From: Sapria himalayana
Taxonomy: Eukaryota; Streptophyta; Magnoliopsida; Malpighiales; Rafflesiaceae
NCBI GenBank assembly: GCA_029783825.1
Contig: JAREIK010002646.1
Coordinates: 131,728 to 195,727, forward strand
Length of the DNA: 64,000 nucleotides
Reading direction: 5' to 3'
Below, piece after piece: positions 22,799-38,177 of the stretch. The first letter of the stretch is position 1. Each line of letters opens with the position of its first letter. The notes under the pieces were generated by a model. The model ran no database searches and was not told where the DNA came from. It saw only the letters and a list, made by a program, of their open reading frames with translations. A program made the position numbers and the translations under genes.

Positions 22799-25251
22799 TA
22801 TATACCTATCTGCATATTTGCTTATTTTCCTATCTATCTATCTATCTATTTGTCTGTTTATAAATCTTTCTATAAGTTAATCTATCTATATATGTATATA
22901 TCTATTTTTTAACTATCTATCTATATGTGTACATATATATCTTTTTATTTTTCTATCGATATATCTATCTATCTCTCTATTTATCTATATGTTTATCTGG
23001 CTATCTGGCTATAAGTCTATCTTTATATATATCTATCTGTCCATATATATATATATATATATATATCTTTTTATCTCTCTATCTGTATATATGTTTATCA
23101 AGCTATATGCCTATCTTTCTATCTATCTATTCTCTATCTATCTATTTATCTATCAATATATCTAACTATCAATTTGCCTATCTATCAATCTTTATATCTG
23201 CATATCTATCTATCTATCTATCTATTTTTTTTTCTATCTGTCTATCTAACTATCTATTTGTATATCTGTTTATTTGTGAATTTGACTATCTGTCTATCTA
23301 TCTATTTGTCTTATCTTTGTCTATCTTTCTATTTGTCTATCTATCTATCTTTCTTTTTATCTATTTATCTATCAATCTAAATAACTAATTGTCTGTCTGT
23401 CTGTCTATCTTTCTTTTCGTCTATCTATATATCTATCTAACTATCTATCTATCTATCTATTTATCTATCTGTATAGCTATCTATCTACCTATATGTGTAA
23501 GTGCCTATATGTCTATATATATATATAACTATTTATCTATCTATCTTTCTTTCTATTTGTATATATGTCTATCTTCCATTATTTATATCTGCCTATCTAT
23601 CTATCTGACTATTTGGCTATCTGCCTATCTATCTTTCTACTTATTTATAAATTTGTATACAAGTCTATATGTCGATGTGTCTATTTGTCAATATATCAAT
23701 TTGTCTAAATATCTATACATCTACCTTTGTATTTGCCTATCTCTCTATATGTCTATTGGTCTATCTCTCTATCTGTTTATCTTTCTATCTAACTATTTGT
23801 CTATATGTATACATGTCTATCTGTATATCTTTCTATCTTTCTCTTTTTCTATCTTTCTTTCAATATATATGTCTATCTATCTATATATCTATATGTCTAT
23901 ATGTCTATATGTCTATTTATCTATGTATTTGTCTATATTTCTATCTTTTTATCTTTTTATCTATATATCTGTCTATCTGTATATCTATCTATCTGACTAT
24001 TTATCTATCTCACTATCTCTTTATCTTTCTGTCTATCTATATGTCTATCTGTCTATATATGATTCTATCTATCTATTTATCTGTCTATCTGTTTATCTAT
24101 CTATATGTCTTTCTGCATATTTGCTTATCTGCCAATTTGTTTATCTATATATCTATCTTTCTATCTATAGATCTATCTATATGTTAATCTATTTATATAT
24201 GTATATGTCTTTCTAAATACTAACTATTTATATGTTTGTCTGTTTATCTGTCTATATGTTTATTTGTCTATTTGTTTATATATATCTCTTTCTATTTATC
24301 TATCTAACTATCGATCTATCTATCTAATTGACTTTCTGTCTATCTATATATCTGTCTATCTATCTTTCTGTCTATCTATCTATCTGTCTATCTATCTTTC
24401 TTTCTATCTCTCTATTTGTCTATCTATTTATCTATCTATCTGTATATCTGTATATCTACTTATATGCATATCTGTCTATCTATCAATCTATCTATCTATT
24501 TGTCTATTTATATATCTATCTACCTAACTATCTATCTTTCTTTCTTTTTTTCTATCTGTTTATCTGTCTCTCTACCTATATGTCTTTTCTGCCTATCTAT
24601 CTATTTGTATAACTATCTATATGTCTATCTGACTATCTTTATATCTCTCTATTTATCTGTATATTTTTCTATATATTTATCTGTATATCTATCTTTTAGT
24701 TTATCTGTCTATATATCAATCTACATATCGATCTATATGTATACGTATTCATCTGTCTATTTGTTTATCTATGAATCTTACTATATGTCGATCTATTTGT
24801 CTATCTTTCTACCTATATGTAAATCTGTCTATAAGTCTATATTTTTGTGTTTATCTTTTAATATATCAATCAATCTAACTATCTATCTACATATCTTTCT
24901 ATTTGTCCCTCTCTCTATATGTATATCTGTATATGTGTCTAACTGTCTATATGTCTATATGTATATTTGACTTACTATCTATCTGCCTATTTTTCTTTGT
25001 ATATATTTGTCTATCTGTCTATCTATCTATATGTCTATCTTTCTATTTATCTATCTTTCTATCTATCTTTCTATCTATCTATATGTGTATTACTCCATTT
25101 TCTATTTGTTTATCTATCTATCTGTCCTTATGTATATCTATCTAATAGTCAATTTGTTTATCTCTCTATCTCTCTATCTGTCATATGTCTATTTGTCTAT
25201 CTGATTATGTCACAATCTATCTATCTATCTGTCTATCTATATATATATCTG
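22799..25251. repeat. TCTA tetranucleotide tract (unit 2)
   Basis: Same tract as in unit 1, with extra TCTA copies near 23209-23224 and a longer (TA)n run near 23044-23065. Confidence 0.96.
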
Positions 25252-25731
25252 TCTACATTAAAAGAAAAATCTCAAATAGCTAGAGACAATTCCCTACCTA
25301 AATGGTCATTTTTTGTCGCTAAAAGGGATATACCGACGGATTAACGACGAATTATTTCCCTATCTAAAGTGATGGGCGCTAAAATTTAGCGGGGGAGATT
25401 GTTCATAGCAACATTTTTAGTGACGAAAAAATCTCTAGCAAAAAAAAATTATTTTTCCTAGCTAAATTAGCAAGCTAAATAAGATTTTTCATCACTAAAC
25501 GGATATAACGTCGGAAGATTTCCTAAGCTAAAGTGCTTGTCACTAATTATTAGTGACGTAAAAATTCATTGCTAAGATAAAAATACCCCTTCCTAATTTA
25601 GCAAGGGATTTTTCCCTTGCTAAATTAGCTAGGGAATTTTCCCTAGCCAATTTATGCAATTGAAACTTCACCAGCAAATTTAGCTGGGGAAAATTTGCTA
25701 AAATAGCTAGGGAATTTTCCCTATCTATTTT
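25252..25731. mobile_element. CACTA left terminus and subterminal repeats (unit 2)
   Basis: Same terminus (TACATTAAAAGAAAAATC) and repeat block as 12330-12807, with minor changes. Confidence 0.75.
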
Positions 25732-26282
25732 AATTTCAAATCTATTTTCAAAAATTGTTTAATTAAATTTTTTAAATAAATAATTTAATATTTTTATATC
25801 AAATTGAATAAAAAAAAGAAAATATAAATGATAATTTATAATAAACAAAAAATAAAATCATTTAATATCTTATTATAATTCAATATTTTACATTATTTAA
25901 CAAAAAAATAACAAAATTTTATTACATCTTATTCATCAATATATCTACTGACAGTGTATAAAGTATAATCTATCGATTCATTGACGTTGTTTTCTCTCCC
26001 TCTACTCCTTCGATCACCAATTTTTTGCTACGACAATGCTGTCTGATTCACGGAACGTCTTGTCTAGTGAAAAATCTCATCCCTTATACAAGCTTTGTAT
26101 GGGGAACAATGCGGTACCATATCTGTAAGAAATTTAAACCACCCAATCAAATCAAAATAAATAAAAAAAAACTAAGTTTTGATAAATATATATTGCTATA
26201 GTAAATATGTACATATATACTAGCATTTCACTCGTACATATATTACTATAGTATATGTACATATAAACTACAGTATTATGCT

Positions 26283-26322
26283 TACATATATACTGAGTAC
26301 ATATATACTCAGTATATATGTA
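26283..26322. repeat. perfect 17-bp inverted repeat (unit 2)
   Basis: Same hairpin as 13359-13398, unchanged. Confidence 0.9.
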
Positions 26323-26394
26323 CATAAAATACTATAGTATTATATGTGCATATATACTAGCTATATACGTAAGTATATACTACATTTGTTTATG

Positions 26395-26944
26395 TTGCTA
26401 CTGCTCCCGCTATGATGGGCACTCCTATCGTTGCCACTACCAGAAACGCTACTACCACTACTGCCAGTGCCGGCGCTGCTACCGGTGCTACCGCTACTCC
26501 TACTTATGCCACTGCTCCTACTGCTACCCCTACTATAGGTGCTGCCGCGATTGCCACTACTATCGCTTTTACCATCGCTGACTCTACTGCCGCCTCCGTC
26601 GCTGCCACCACTGCCACTAAACCAGCCATTGTCGTCGCTACCTCCACTTCCGTTGATGCTGCCGTTGACGCTGCCGTTGTCATGGCTGCCGCCACCAAGC
26701 CGCCACTGCTGCTACTGGTGTTGTCGCTGCAGGCCACTACCGCCACCACAACCACTACCGCCACTATCACGTATGCCACTACTTCTGCTGCTTTTTGTAC
26801 TACCATAGTTGCCGCCGCCGCTGCCTCTGCCACCACTGTCATCGCCACCGCTGCCACCGCCCCTGCAGCCACCACCGCTACCGCCGTTGCTACCACCTAC
26901 TGCTATCGCCACCATCACTACCATTGCTGCTGTCGCTACCACTT
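26395..26944. repeat. GC-rich imperfect triplet repeat (unit 2)
   Basis: Same as 13471-14020 but with a one-base insertion near 26897 (CCACCTACTGC versus CCACTACTGC), which changes the reading frame of the last third. The frame is therefore not maintained, which argues against a protein product. Confidence 0.85.
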
Positions 26945-27466
26945 CTGAAAATAGGCTTTTACATACCTATAATAGGCTAAAACTTTACCCCAAAAATATC
27001 GGAGACACAAAAACATAATCACAGATATATAATAACATTTATTATATACATGAACAAATACAAAGTAAGGTTGATTGTCATACAGCTTCAACAAAAATCC
27101 AAAAGATATTCAGTAATAATGTTATGAGAGAAAGATAGTGCAAAAATAAAATGTTTTAAGAATAATAAAGATAAGATAAGCTAGCCCTCCTTTTGCTAAA
27201 ACTAAAATTGGTAAATATGGGACTCATGCATTGGAAGGACCGTGGTAATGTCAGAATGCTTTGAATTAGAATTTTTTCCTGTGTCTCACATAATGTGTCC
27301 TGCACAGATTTAAAATTAGGTTAATCGAAAAAGCAAAGAACAAAACCATAATAAAAAAAATTAAAACCTACAAAAAATCATAATTATTTGCTACACATAG
27401 ACAAAAATAAATAACATTTCAGAATTAATTCTCATACGAAATCATCCTCATAATTTGTAGGGAATG

Positions 27467-29362
27467 CTAGTCTCTCCTATGAGGTTTTGTGGTTGGATCT
27501 TGAAATGTTATCTGTTGTGCCAATGCCGCTAACTGTGACTCCATATAGGACATCTACTATTGCATTACATTCTTAATTTCTTTCATCTCATCGTTCATTT
27601 CTTTAATTTCTTGTATTTCTTCCATCAAATTAGTATACTCCTTATCCTTCTGTTCTTTAATTTCATATATTTCTTCTTTCAAATGAGATATCTACTCATC
27701 CTTCTTTTTTATTTCAGTCTTCATAACTACAATACGTTCATTTATTTCTAGTGCTTGTTGTTCAACCGCCTCATCCATTATTGCCGAAACAGATGAATTA
27801 GAAGCATGACTGCTACAACAAAATGGCACTCCCTTAAAGTCAATTCCGTACACTCGCTACTTCTTTCGACCTCTTATTGTCTCCAGATAAATAGGATTAT
27901 AGTCAAATGATTAAAGACCCATAGAACCCTCAACTTGTTGATGAGCAACTGTCACACGTTCCTCCATTAGGTCATAATATAAAATAGAGAAAAAAACTAT
28001 TATAGATATATAAAATATAAAATAAATATTTTGCATTCCAAACAATTATCATAATGTACTTAGTTTTATAAAATCTAATTAATATAACAAATTCTTAAAG
28101 CAATCATCTAAGACTTGTTGTCAACATACTGACCATCCACTTTTTTCACATGGATCTTCATGAAAATCTCATACAAATTTGGATATCGACCCAATTATCT
28201 AGCCTAGAATATGTTTTTATTAAGTCATAAAAAAAGAAATGATCAAAAAATTTAAAAACATTAATGAAACCATGCAGAGATTTGATTAATTTGACTATTA
28301 GGATAACCACTAAATATATAAATGTTTAGAAATTTAAAATTGTATAAAATCTTGTGCGTGCTCAATGCTCGACTTTGACCCTCCTGTAAGTCCATAGATT
28401 TTGAATAGTCCAACTACCTCACTTCGTCGATTTTTGCTGGTAAAATCTGATTTTTTTTCACATCTAGCTCCTGCCAATAATTAAGCCACTCGGGCCAGTC
28501 ATCCTCGGATATAAAATGAAGCCTTTCTTTCATATTCTTCAATTTATGGACAAAATCAGAATATCGTTGAGTAGCTTTGATCTTTCATATTGACTTTGTC
28601 TTTTAATCAAATTTGGGTGCTCATGTGCACTGATTCTATATAAAGAAAAATCACAAAAGAATTTTTATTAACAACAAGACTATAATTATTTACTGCTTGG
28701 ATAATAACCAACATAATAGTTAAGTAATTAGATAATTATTTTTCAATGCTTTTGTTTTATTATTTTTACTTGAAAATCATTAAAATATGACTCTTTTGTT
28801 GATTCAGAAACTTTCTTCCAGGAGAATGCTTTAGAATCATCCATTTTATTGAAAGACTTTGTAATTATATTCAAACACATGTGAGATGGAATAAAACTGT
28901 ACAAATAAATAAATAATATTAAAAACAAGTAAATCATAACAATAAAAAAAACCACTGACTGTAACATTTACAATTATTTTTCAAGTCATTTTTACATATT
29001 TCTTTTACCTCTCATATACAATCTCAATTTCAAGTCATCTACAATCTCAACATTTGATAATGTCGTTGGTTTTGTAAATGGAGGAACTATCAGTGTAAAA
29101 TATGCTATAGAAGATAGAGATGGATCAAAAGTGTTTGCAGAAAGCACAATGGATGGTGTGCTTACCTGTGATAAAGGTGATAGTAGGGTCTCAATGATAG
29201 TGATGGTGATAGAAATGAAGATGGTGATTGTGATGTTTATGTATGGATATGGTGGCTATGAGATGGTACTGATTCTGCAACATGATGTAACATACTAGAT
29301 GAATTTGGTTCATTTATGTGTCCACATCCACCTCCACCATGGCCAAGTACTTTAGGCGCCAT
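27467..29362 (-). pseudogene. Transposase_24-type (TNPA-like) CACTA protein, broken (unit 2)
   Basis: Same gene remnant as 14542-16437. The first codons read MAPKVLG because of a private change at 29359 (GCGCC for GCGTC). The T8 run at 28451-28458 adds a one-base frameshift within DVKKKSD that unit 1 lacks. The last exon and coiled-coil region are unchanged. Confidence 0.84.
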
Positions 29363-29690
29363 CTACTGTACAAAATAAAACATAGAATAAATAATAGAGA
29401 TATTATGAACAAGCATGCATTTTTGAATAAAACACACCGATATATTTCAACAAAATATAAATAGTCTTTGATAGTTTAATATTATAAGAAAATTATAATA
29501 ATTTAATTATCGACATTACTATCATCCTCCAATAGATCTTCTGATATTTCGTCTGATTCCGATAGAAGTTCGAACTCATTTTCAGAAAGAAATTGATCAT
29601 CTTCAATTTCTATTGTGCAACCATTTGAGTCACATAAATTTTTTGGATCTTCATCTAATTTACAGACTCAATATTATTTATGTCATCTTC

Positions 29691-32600
29691 CTAGAATGTC
29701 AGTGCAATATCTAAGTCTGCATTTCTTTGTTGTGATGTTGGTACTTCAAATTTTGATTGAGCTTTAATTTTGCAAATCGCCCACCTATCTCTGTTATCAC
29801 GAGATAAACTCGGACATGTACAATAATATTTCTGAGCAGTTTGAACTGCCATAATAAATGACTCATATCGATTATATCTGTGTTTATGGTTAACATCCAC
29901 TATCTTATAATCCGAATGAATCATTGTGCCCACATTTCGTGTAGGATCAAACCACTCGCACTTAAATAATACAATCATGTTATTTTTGAGTCCATGATAC
30001 TCCAACTCAATAACTTCTTTTAGTTGACTATAATAATCAATCTCATCTGCAGTATAACCTGAGTCATTAATGAATACACCACTATTCAGTATTATTTTAG
30101 AAGAACTATGCCCGATTGTGTGAAATTTATATTCATTAATAAAATACACAGGATAGGTTGACACATATCTAAACGAGTTTTTACTTAGATTTTGAATGAA
30201 AATATTGGAATCTCTATTTGAAGTATCAATTGCCTGTGACATAAATTTTAAAAAAATGATATTAACAAATAAATGATACTAATAAATTAAATAATTCAAA
30301 AATTTAAAACATAATAATTCTCACATAATTTTTTAACCAATTCACAAATTTAGTTTCAGCATATAATCGATATCATTGCTATAAATTACAGGTAGTGGTG
30401 TCAACCGGGCCGTGCCGGCCTAGTCCAGCACGAGGCACGGCACGATTCGGCTGTGCATGGGCCGGCCCAGCACGGGAATTTCCCGTGCCCAGGCTCGTGC
30501 CTTGCCCGACCACTACACAATCATGTCGTGTCGTGCTGAGGCCAACTTGGACTCGTGTCATGCCTGGCCCGGTACGGCATTGTGGCCCATTGGCACTGTA
30601 CCTTGGCACGATCCAAGAAACTGAATTTTTTAAAAAAAATTAGGGTTATGGGGGCACCGAAACTCTAATTTTTTTAAATTAGGGTTTCTGCGCACCAAAA
30701 CCCTCATTTTTTTTAAATTAGGGTTTTGGGCATGCCGAGACCTAAGTTTTTAAAATTAGGTGTTCGACGCGATGGCACGCAGTTGAACCCCTAATTTTTT
30801 TTATATTAGAGGTTCGGCCCGACTGGGCCGAACCCTACGGATTCATTCCATTGGCCCGTGCCAGGCTGACCTCCAGAGAACCATGCTGGACCAGGCACAA
30901 CATGATACAGTAACCATGTCGTGCCTAGCCCAGCACGAAAACATGGCCGGGTCGACTAAAATGGACCAAGCCGGCCCGTCACATCCCGATTGACATCTCT
31001 AATTATAGGTTGCCTATATTTTAACTATTCAACATAAATAATGCACAAATATAAAAAGAGAGAAAAAAATGTATATCAATTTTTAATAATTCTTATTAAT
31101 GATAAAATTAAACTATGATTGAACCTACATCCATTTTGGGTATACATACTCAATATATGGGGAACCTTCTTCATAAGTAAGTAAAACATAGCTACGTGTT
31201 GCTTTGTACTTTTCATCCGTCATACATTTTTTCATTGCTCTTCCAATTGCTGTTCCAGGGTGCTTTAAGATAGATAGTTTGTCAATAGAATCATCTTCTA
31301 CCATCACATGACCTTCATCATTCCACTACACATTTTTATTCTTTGTATTGACATGATCCTCAAAATAATAAGTACAAAATAATGATGTTTCTTCTACTAA
31401 ATATCCATTGCAAATTGAACCTTCAGATTTTACCTTGTTTCTAACATTCAATTTCAACTTACGAAGATACCTACAACCACAATGTTAGGTTTCAAGTTAT
31501 TAAATTACAATATTACTTTATGTACAAAATAATAAAACATAGCAAATTATATGTATTTACCTCTCAAAAGGATACATCCACCTGTATTGCACTAGTCCTG
31601 CTATCCTTGCTTCATATGCCAAATGGACCTGCAAATGCTCCATAGAGTCAAAAAGACTCGGTGGGAATATCTGTTCAAGCTTATAAATAATACGTGGAAT
31701 ATCATTCTCCAGCCTGACCATGTCATCTATTTTGATTGTGGTTGTAGTTAGCTGTTTGAAAAATAAACTAAGTTCTGTAAGGACCATCCAAACACTTAGG
31801 GAAAGTAATTCATGGAATGCAATAGGTATTAATCTCTACATAAATACATGACAGTCATGACTTTTCATTCCAAATAACTTAAGATTTTTCATATCCACGC
31901 ATCTACCCATATTTGACACATATCCATCATAGAATTTACATTTTTACCTCATTCACAGAATATCTGTCTTGCCTTCTTATCAAGTGTGTAGCAAGCTTTA
32001 AATAATTTTCTTGATGTCTCATTCAGTTTCAATCCAGGACATCAATAGTAATCATTTAGTTCTTGTCTCGATTTTAAAGTCTCTTTTATTTTTCCATCTA
32101 CATTAAGGATAGTGTTGAAAATATTGTGAAGCATATTTTTTTTAATATGCATTACATCTAAGTTATGACGAATTAAATTGGACTTCAAATAGGGAAAGAC
32201 CCAAAATATACTACTTTTCTTCCAGCCAAATATTTTTCCTATTGGCAAAATATTACTTTCAATAATATTTTTCCAATTATTATTGATCCTTTTCAATTAC
32301 CTTCTTCAAACCCAAACTCTGAATCTATGTCATAATATCATCTCTTGAATGAACTACTGGTGCAACTGTCATCACAGTTTTATTTTTTCGAAATGTAGTT
32401 CTATTTCTTCGAAATGGATGATTCGTAGGTAGAAACTTATGATGGTTATCAAACCATGATTGTTTACCACTAAATTTGAGAGTAAATGGATCAGAATTTA
32501 TCATGCAATATGGGCATGTGAATCGTCCTACAATACTCCAGCCAGAAAACATTGAATATGCGGCAAAGTCACTTATCGTCCACATAAGGGCTGCCTGCAT

Positions 32601-33845
32601 AATGAAAATTTGCTTCTTTGATACATCTTATGTATTCAGGCCAACATCCCACAAATGATTTAACTCTGCAATAAGATGCTGTAAGAAAATATCCAGCATG
32701 TCTATCGGATTTTTTGGCCCTGGAATCAAAATTGAAAAAAACATATATTGCTCCTTCATACACAACCATGGAGAAAAGTTATAAGGCGTCACTATGAATG
32801 ACCATGTTGAATACTGTTGTCCAGATTGCCCAAATTGTTGAAATCTATCAGTGTAGAACCCAATCTCACATTTTGACTTTGTGTTGCCAAATCTTGATGT
32901 ATATAATTAAAATGCTTCCAAGAAGGTGAATCTGATGGATGATGCATTACCTCTTCTTCAAGATCATGCTCAGAATGCCACCTCATATCATTTGTTGTAG
33001 CATTTGATGCATATAGTCTCTACAATCGAGGAATTAACAGAAAATAATACATCTCTTAAAGACAACCTTCAATTTTTGTCGCGTATCTACAACACAAGGT
33101 GCCATCTTAAATCAAGGATGATCACAAAACTAACAGCTAATTAAATCATTATCACCACCTCAATATAACATACATCCATTTAAACAATAATCAATTTTTT
33201 CCACTAGGAGACCCATTTCTCGTACTGACTTTTTAGTGTTGTAAAAGTTGTTAGTGATCAAATTATTATCCGGAACAATCTCTTTCATTAGTTCTGTCAC
33301 CTCATCAAATAATTTCTCAGACATATGATTTTCTAACTTAATGCTCGTAAGTCGAGCCACAAGTGACAATTGTGAATGTCTTTTACAACCAGGCCACAAC
33401 TCTTTATTCGTAGCTTTAAATATTTCATAAAATTTCTGAGCTTCAGGATTAGGTGATTCATCCATGTAATCCATATTGAAGTCAGCACCAGCAGCTTCCG
33501 TGATCATTCTATGATATTTGTTTGATGATTCTTCATTACAAGCAAATGATTAAGTACCCTCATATTGGTTAATATTCAGAGCCATTGTATTGTCCCCATG
33601 ATAAATCCAAACAATATAATTTGGCACAAAGCCATATTTCGCCAAATGGTATCTTATAGTTTTGCATCATGAAAATGGATATTCTGACACTTACAATGAT
33701 TACATGGACACTTATTTTTTTCTCCATCTATCAATCTTGATTGACTACATGCAAAATTGATGAAAGTTTCAAGCCCAGTCAAAAAATCTTTATTCAAAAA
33801 TCCATTATTAAACATTTTGTACATCCGCTAATGATTTGAGCTCAT
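29691..33845 (-). pseudogene. TNP2-type CACTA transposase, broken (unit 2)
   Basis: Same domain order and same premature stops and frameshift as the unit 1 copy (Transpos_assoc, TNP2, DUF4218, DUF4216). The 90-base intron is at 31471-31560. The shared disabling mutations show that the gene was dead before the unit was duplicated. Confidence 0.91.
30393..31001. mobile_element. non-autonomous hAT-like element, 609 bp (unit 2)
   Basis: Same insertion and 8-bp target duplication (30385-30392, 31002-31009) as in unit 1. It is one base shorter (ACTAAAATGG near 30956 where units 1 and 3 have ACTAAAAATGG). Confidence 0.85.
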
Positions 33846-34130
33846 TTTGCCCTGTTTTATTTACAAAAAATAATGTCATATCATTATTTTGAATAAAACA
33901 TTCTCTTACTTAAAAATAAACAAATAATTAAATAAAATTACTTACAAATAAATATTTAAAAATTAAATATCATGAGTATCGAGGCAATGCGTCTGCAGAA
34001 TCTACATGAATAGATAAAGCAATTTTTAGCACGATAAAGATTAATAGATATCATAGTAAAACTATATAAAGGGAGTAAAATACAATAATGCACAAGAAAG
34101 GACAGTAAAAAAGAAAGACATTTAAAGTTT

Positions 34131-34541
34131 GAAAGAGGTGAGAGAGAAAAAGACAGAGATAGAGAGAAGGTGAGGAGAGAGAGGGGAAAAGAAATGTGGA
34201 TATGGGGGAGAGAGAGATAGAGGGAGGGGAGAGGGAGTGAGAAGGAGGGAGAGAGAGGGGGAGAGAAATGGTGAAAGAGAGAGAGGGAGAGGGGGGAGTG
34301 AGGGAGTGAGAGGGGGGAGAGGGAGTGAGAGGGAGGGAGAGAGAGAGAGAGAGAGAGAGAGGGAGAAAGAGGGAAAGAGGGGAGAGAGAGGGTGTGAGAG
34401 AGAGGGGGAGAGAGAGAGAGAGAGAACAAGCAAGAAAGAAGAGTGAGAAAGAAAATAACAAGAGAGAGTGTATGACACAAAGAAAAAGAGGAAGAGAGTG
34501 ACATAAAGAATTAGAGAGTGAGAGAGAGACACATAGAGAGT
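34131..34541. repeat. GA-rich microsatellite tract (unit 2)
   Basis: Same tract and length as in unit 1. Confidence 0.92.
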
Positions 34542-34770
34542 TCAGTGTTAGAATGAAAAATTATATAAAAGAAAATAAAATTTCTTCGGTACAAACCTAT
34601 CAAATATTACATCTTTTGTTATACAAAAGTTCATATTTGAGCCTGAGGCCCAAGGGCTGGGATTAGGTAAGAGTACAACCATTATTTGTATTATAGCATA
34701 TATGAGCCTAATCAACGGGCACTCTCATACTATGTGCTTACATATTGTTGATATTATATCTTTAGCCATT

Positions 34771-35691
34771 TTATATCAAGTCAGTGCAACATATTAGTAT
34801 TATCCCATATATAATTATATGTTAGGATACATATAGTAAATATAGTTTTAAATAGTTACATATAGTTAAACATATAAATATATATAGATATATGCATACA
34901 AGTAGTTATCAGTAAATATAAATAAATCTATACATAGTTATAAACAATTATATACATTTACATATATGTATACATATATGTATACATAATTAAAAATAAA
35001 GTTATATTTATTTATATAGAGTTTTTTATAGTTATACAAATAGTTATATATAGTTATACACATATGGTTAAACATTATGTTGTATGTTTTATACATATAA
35101 TTATATATAGTTACATGTGGTTATACATATAGTTACACGTATAGTTAAACTTATATTTATACATGTATGTATATATATTTTTTCAAATAATTTCATATAT
35201 TTATACATATAGTTATGTATAGGTATGGATATACTAAAATACATTTTTTATACTGATATATAAAAATGTATATTAAATATATGTTGTTAATTATATATTA
35301 AATATAGTTATATTTAATGTTGTAGACTGTTATATAGTTATACAAATATTTGTATATAGTTATACAAATATTTATACATAGTTATACACATATAATTAAA
35401 TATAATGTTGTATGTTATTATACATTTAATTATAAATATAGTTACCTATGGTTATACATATAGTTACACATATAGTTATACTTATATTTATACAAGTAGT
35501 TATTTTATATATGTATACATATAGTTAACTATAGGTATATATATGGTAAAATACATTTTTATATACTAATATATAAAAATATATATTAAATATATGTTGT
35601 TAATTATAGTTTTAAATATAGTTATGTATAATATTTTAAAGTTATACATGTAGGCAAAGACAATTATATATAGTTATATGTTCTTATACCT
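34771..35691. repeat. AT-rich satellite (unit 2)
   Basis: Same as 21848-22769, with one T fewer in the TGTATGTTTTATAC run near 35085. Ends in TTCTTATACCT at 35681-35691. Confidence 0.85.
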
Positions 35692-35720
35692 TTGGGATCC
35701 AATGGCAAAAAGACACAACA
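35692..35720. other. 27-bp ARF retrocopy relic and unit 2/3 junction
   Basis: Identical to the unit 1/2 junction, including the CA filler (35719-35720) before TATATACCT. Two independent breaks would be unlikely to give the same filler, so this junction is a copy of the first. Confidence 0.82.
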
Positions 35721-38177
35721 TATATACCTATCTGCATATTTGCTTATTTTCCTATCTATCTATCTATCTATTTGTCTGTTTATAAATCTTTCTATAAGTT
35801 AATCTATCTATATATGTATATATCTATTTTTTAACTATCTATCTATATGTGTACATATATATCTTTTTATTTTTCTATCGATATATCTATCTATCTCTCT
35901 ATTTATCTATATGTTTATCTGGCTATCTGGCTATAAGTCTATCTTTATATATATCTATCTGTCCATATATATATATATATATATATATCTTTTTATCTCT
36001 CTATCTGTATATGTTTATCAAGCTATATGCCTATCTTTCTATCTATCTATTCTCTATCTATCTATTTATCTATCAATATATCTAACTATCAATTTGCCTA
36101 TCTATCAATCTTTATATCTGCATATCTATCTATCTATCTATCTATTTTTTTTTCTATCTGTCTATCTAACTATCTATTTGTATATCTGTTTATTTGTGAA
36201 TTTGACTATCTGTCTATCTATCTATTTGTCTTATCTTTGTCTATCTTTCTATTTGTCTATCTATCTATCTTTCTTTTTATCTATTTATCTATCAATCTAA
36301 ATAACTAATTGTCTGTCTGTCTGTCTATCTTTCTTTTCGTCTATCTATATATCTATCTAACTATCTATCTATCTATCTATTTATCTATCTGTATAGCTAT
36401 CTATCTACCTATATGTGTAAGTGCCTATATGTCTATATATATATATATAACTATTTATCTATCTATCTTTCTTTCTATTTGTATATATGTCTATCTTCCA
36501 TTATTTATATCTGCCTATCTATCTATCTATCTGACTATTTGGCTATCTGCCTATCTATCTTTCTACTTATTTATAAATTTGTATACAAGTCTATATGTCG
36601 ATGTGTCTATTTGTCAATATATCAATTTGTCTAAATATCTATACATCTACCTTTGTATTTGCCTATCTCTCTATATGTCTATTGGTCTATCTCTCTATCT
36701 GTTTATCTTTCTATCTAACTATTTGTCTATATGTATACATGTCTATCTGTATATCTTTCTATCTTTCTCTTTTTCTATCTTTCTTTCAATATATATGTCT
36801 ATCTATCTATATATCTATATGTCTATATGTCTATATGTCTATTTATCTATGTATTTGTCTATATTTCTATCTTTTTATCTTTTTATCTATATATCTGTCT
36901 ATCTGTATATCTATCTATCTGACTATTTATCTATCTCACTATCTCTTTATCTTTCTGTCTATCTATATGTCTATCTGTCTATATATGATTCTATCTATCT
37001 ATTTATCTGTCTATCTGTTTATCTATCTATATGTCTTTCTGCATATTTGCTTATCTGCCAATTTGTTTATCTATATATCTATCTTTCTATCTATAGATCT
37101 ATCTATATGTTAATCTATTTATATATGTATATGTCTTTCTAAATACTAACTATTTATATGTTTGTCTGTTTATCTGTCTATATGTTTATTTGTCTATTTG
37201 TTTATATATATCTCTTTCTATTTATCTATCTAACTATCGATCTATCTATCTAATTGACTTTCTGTCTATCTATATATCTGTCTATCTATCTTTCTGTCTA
37301 TCTATCTATCTGTCTATCTATCTTTCTTTCTATCTCTCTATTTGTCTATCTATTTATCTATCTATCTGTATATCTGTATATCTACTTATATGCATATCTG
37401 TCTATCTATCAATCTATCTATCTATTTGTCTATTTATATATCTATCTACCTAACTATCTATCTTTCTTTCTTTTTTTCTATCTGTTTATCTGTCTCTCTA
37501 CCTATATGTCTTTTCTGCCTATCTATCTATTTGTATAACTATCTATATGTCTATCTGACTATCTTTATATCTCTCTATTTATCTGTATATTTTTCTATAT
37601 ATTTATCTGTATATCTATCTTTTAGTTTATCTGTCTATATATCAATCTACATATCGATCTATATGTATACGTATTCATCTGTCTATTTGTTTATCTATGA
37701 ATCTTACTATATGTCGATCTATTTGTCTATCTTTCTACCTATATGTAAATCTGTCTATAAGTCTATATTTTTGTGTTTATCTTTTAATATATCAATCAAT
37801 CTAACTATCTATCTACATATCTTTCTATTTGTCCCTCTCTCTATATGTATATCTGTATATGTGTCTAACTGTCTATATGTCTATATGTATATTTGACTTA
37901 CTATCTATCTGCCTATTTTTCTTTGTATATATTTGTCTATCTGTCTATCTATCTATATGTCTATCTTTCTATTTATCTATCTTTCTATCTATCTTTCTAT
38001 CTATCTATATGTGTATTACTCCATTTTCTATTTGTTTATCTATCTATCTGTCCTTATGTATATCTATCTAATAGTCAATTTGTTTATCTCTCTATCTCTC
38101 TATCTGTCATATGTCTATTTGTCTATCTGATTATGTCACAATCTATCTATCTATCTGTCTATCTATATATATATCTG
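35721..38177. repeat. TCTA tetranucleotide tract (unit 3)
   Basis: Same tract as in unit 2. It carries small copy-number changes, for example CTGTATATGTTT near 36005 and an extra TCTA near 36525. Confidence 0.96.

Larger units (their letters stand above)
22799..35720. repeat. tandem unit 2 of 3 (12,922 bp)
   Basis: Near-identical copy of unit 1. It shares with unit 3, against unit 1, GTACTTAG (28056), the T8 run at 28451-28458, and TGCCTATTTTTC near 24984. Private changes include GGCGCCAT at 29355-29362, loss of a C near 30356, TACTTATGCC near 26501, an extra C in the triplet repeat near 26897, and TACCTCATT near 31947. Confidence 0.97.
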